Below, one piece after another: positions 5,901 to 7,569 of a DNA stretch of 7,569 bases. A program made the translations under genes and the position numbers. This stretch comes from Oscillospiraceae bacterium (GTDB lineage: Bacteria; Bacillota; Clostridia; Oscillospirales; UBA929). How positions within the stretch are numbered: position 1 is the first letter of the stretch; each line of letters opens with the position of its first letter. The DNA lies in assembly GCA_031289065.1 (NCBI GenBank), contig JAITQI010000058.1, positions 1-7,569 on the forward strand, given 5' to 3'. The notes under the pieces were generated by a model. The model did not search any database. It saw only the letters and a program-made list of their open reading frames with translations, and had not been told where the DNA came from.

Positions 5901-6576
5901 ATTGATAGTACCCGCCTGTTTTGTCGCTGATGATGCGGCCGCCGTCAATGGCGACCACCCGCTTGGCAAACCGGTTGACCAATTCCTTTTCGTGGGTGAC
6001 GGCCAGCACGGTGGTGCCCAGGGCGTTGATGCGCTCGAGAAGCATCATGATTTCCAGGCTGCGGGCCGGGTCCAGGTTGCCGGTGGGCTCGTCGGCGATG
6101 ATCATCTTGGGGTTGTTGATCAGCGCCCGGGCGATGGCCACCCGCTGCTGCTCCCCGCCGGACAGCTCCAACGGGCGCCGCCGCGCCTTGTGGGACAGGC
6201 CCACCAAGTCCAGCACGTAGGGCACCCGCAGCTTGATCTCCCGGGGCGACGCCCCCACCACCCGCATGGCGAAGGCGACGTTTTCGTAGACGCTCTTCTT
6301 TTCAATGAGGCGGAAGTCCTGGAAGATGACCCCCAGGGTGCGCCGCAGATAAGGCACGTCCCGCTGGCGGAGCGCGCCGATATTGTACCCGTTGACCTGG
6401 ACGCGCCCCTCGGTGGGCCGCAGTTCCCCGGTGAGCAACTTAATGATGGTGGACTTGCCCGAGCCCGACGGCCCGACCAAAAAGATAAATTCCCCGTCGT
6501 CTATGCGCAGCGTAACCCCTTTGAGAGCGCGGGTTCCGCTGCCATAGGCCTTGTAGACATCGACCAATCGAACCAA
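5881..6576 (-). CDS. ftsE: Cell division ATP-binding protein FtsE
   Basis: Cytoplasmic ABC ATPase that pairs with FtsX and drives regulation of septal or side-wall peptidoglycan hydrolysis. The 231 residues contain a complete nucleotide-binding domain: Walker A GPSGSGKS (35-42), Q-loop Gln86 (IFQDFRL), signature LSGGEQQ (138-144), Walker B MIIADEP (158-164; Asp162, Glu163), D-loop and switch His195 (AVTHEKE). The 145-160 stretch RVAIARALINNPKMII is typical of FtsE. The start is TTG at 6576, set by AAGGAGG 6 nt upstream; it gives the normal start before strand 1 (VRLVDVYKAYG). The gene begins 22 nt after the regulator gene and overlaps ftsX by 20 nt, so these three genes should share one mRNA. 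Confidence 0.97.
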   Translation of the reverse strand: MVRLVDVYKAYGSGTRALKGVTLRIDDGEFIFLVGPSGSGKSTIIKLLTGELRPTEGRVQVNGYNIGALRQRDVPYLRRTLGVIFQDFRLIEKKSVYENVAFAMRVVGASPREIKLRVPYVLDLVGLSHKARRRPLELSGGEQQRVAIARALINNPKMIIADEPTGNLDPARSLEIMMLLERINALGTTVLAVTHEKELVNRFAKRVVAIDGGRIISDKTGGYYQYEAIRN

Positions 6577-6582
6577 GGTTTT

Positions 6583-6589
6583 CCTCCTT
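6583..6589 (-). promoter_or_regulatory. Ribosome binding site of ftsE
   Basis: AAGGAGG, 6 nt before a TTG. It is the reason for choosing the TTG at 6576 as the ftsE start; no ATG or GTG lies nearby in frame. Confidence 0.85.
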
Positions 6590-6598
6590 GTTATATCC

Positions 6599-7569
6599 TC
6601 AATAAGCCTCGGTGCGGGAGGACAGATACCGGCGCACCATCATGGCCACCTTGAAGATGATGGCATGGTCAAACTCACGCAAATCCAGGCCGGTGAGCTT
6701 CTTGATCTTCTCCAGCCGGTAGACCAGCGTGTTGCGGTGGACAAACAGCTTCCGGGAGGTCTCGGAGACGTTGAGGCTGTTTTCAAAAAACTTCTGGATG
6801 GTGATGAGCATCTCCTGATCCAGCGCGTCGATGGTGCTCTTCTTGAACACCTCGGCCAGGAACATTTCACACATAGTGACCGGCAGCTGATAGATCAGCC
6901 GCCCGATGCCCAGGTTCTCGAAGTTGATGATGGTCTTCTCGGTGTCGAACACCTTACCCACCTCAATGGCGATCTGAGCCTCCCGATGGGAGGTGGCCAA
7001 ATCCTTGAGGTCGGAGACCACCGTGCCAATGCCGATGACCGTCCGGACGTACAGCTCGGAGTTGAGGGTTTCCTCGATGGCGGCGGACAGCTTGCGCAGA
7101 TCCTGGGTGTCCACCCCGTTCTTGACCCCTTTGACCAGGGCGATATCGGTCTCGTTGAGGTTGACGACAAAGTCGTACTGCCTGTCCGGGAAGAGGCTCT
7201 GGATGACGTCGAGCACGGCCAGGTCTGTTTTGCCCACCTGGCGCACCAGAATGACCACCCGGGGCGCGCCGACCTCGAAATGCAGTTCCCGGGAACGGAG
7301 CTGAATGTCGCTGGGCAGGATGTTGTCAAGCAGGATGTTTTTGACGAAGGTGGTTCTGTCATGCTTTTCATCGTAGAAAGTCTTGGCCCCATTTAGCGCG
7401 ACGGCCGAAAGCAGACAGATTTCCCGGGCGTTCTCGTCGGTGCCCTCGACAAACACCGCGTAGTCGAAGTGGAGCCCCCAACTGATCAGCGGTTTGTAAT
7501 AGCACCCGTCGATTAGGGCGACCGACCCGCCGACGTCGCTCAATTCGGCGGCCGCCTCCCGGCGATGTG
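6599..7569 (-). CDS. PucR/CdaR-family helix-turn-helix regulator (5' end beyond window)
   Basis: Predicted DNA-binding regulator of the CdaR/PucR type. The reading frame stays open to the right edge, and the residues before the TTG at 7543 (HRREAAAEL) read as real helix, so the true start lies outside. Counting from that TTG, residues 1-90 are the end of an N-terminal sensory or dimerisation region (DYAVFVEGTDENAREI), about 95-205 a GGDEF-like fold typical of the family (PRVVILVRQ, DIALVKGVK, YVRTVIGIGTVVSDL), and 250-305 the PucR C-terminal helix-turn-helix (FFENSLNVSETSRKLFVHRN, then TLVYRLEKI and TGLDLREF). The family is named for purine and sugar-diacid regulators, but the ligand here is unknown and no uptake or catabolic gene is near. 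It sits 22 nt ahead of ftsE. The TGA stop is at 6599-6601. Confidence 0.88.
   Translation of the reverse strand, partial: HRREAAAELSDVGGSVALIDGCYYKPLISWGLHFDYAVFVEGTDENAREICLLSAVALNGAKTFYDEKHDRTTFVKNILLDNILPSDIQLRSRELHFEVGAPRVVILVRQVGKTDLAVLDVIQSLFPDRQYDFVVNLNETDIALVKGVKNGVDTQDLRKLSAAIEETLNSELYVRTVIGIGTVVSDLKDLATSHREAQIAIEVGKVFDTEKTIINFENLGIGRLIYQLPVTMCEMFLAEVFKKSTIDALDQEMLITIQKFFENSLNVSETSRKLFVHRNTLVYRLEKIKKLTGLDLREFDHAIIFKVAMMVRRYLSSRTEAY

Noticed and set aside
5901..5969. A longer ftsX starting at 5969
   Set aside because: The 23 extra codons lie within ftsE, lack a ribosome site and precede the standard FtsX N-terminus MKRYETSYFF.
1..7569. CRISPR array, tRNA, rRNA, insertion sequence or transposase
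   Set aside because: None seen. The only repeats are the 7-bp arrays, far too short-period for CRISPR, and no transposase or integrase motif appears in any frame.

Overview
The window is a compact, GC-rich stretch in which every supported gene lies on the minus strand, so transcription runs from the right edge to the left. In transcription order: a PucR/CdaR-type helix-turn-helix regulator (its 5' end is outside the window), ftsE, ftsX, a secreted coiled-coil M23 peptidoglycan endopeptidase, a membrane-anchored S41 (CtpA-type) protease, an uncharacterised protein of about 324 residues, greA, and the first 213 codons of lysS, which runs off the left edge. Gene content, strong AGGAGG-type ribosome binding sites, frequent TTG/GTG starts (three of the seven starts visible) and high GC suggest a GC-rich Clostridia member, most likely of the gut Oscillospirales type. 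That placement is inference from style, not from a search.

Region by region: 5881-7569 holds the regulator and ftsE, 22 nt apart, with ftsE and ftsX overlapping by 20 nt. These three look like one transcription unit. FtsE (ATPase) and FtsX (four-helix membrane partner) form the complex that in several bacteria activates a coiled-coil cell-wall hydrolase. The next gene is exactly such a hydrolase, with intact M23 metal ligands, followed by an S41 protease that could act on envelope proteins. So 2301-6576 reads as a cell-wall remodelling module. The 145-nt gap before the hydrolase gene holds a weak terminator-like hairpin. The uncharacterised protein (1215-2189) separates this module from greA-lysS, a transcription-factor/tRNA-synthetase pair with its own near-consensus sigma-A promoter at 1276-1304.

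The most unusual signal is not a protein. Three places carry short arrays of 7-bp repeats: a foldback of twelve heptamers (pattern YAGARGR, four on one strand and eight on the other) filling the gap between the M23 gene and ctpA; four heptamers of the same family in the 3' end of the uncharacterised ORF, where they become codons; and a degenerate ATTGTCA heptamer array between greA and lysS. Two of the arrays run into the ribosome binding site of the next gene. The heptamers inside the ORF lie just before the greA promoter and seem to mark where the conserved protein ends and a read-through tail begins.
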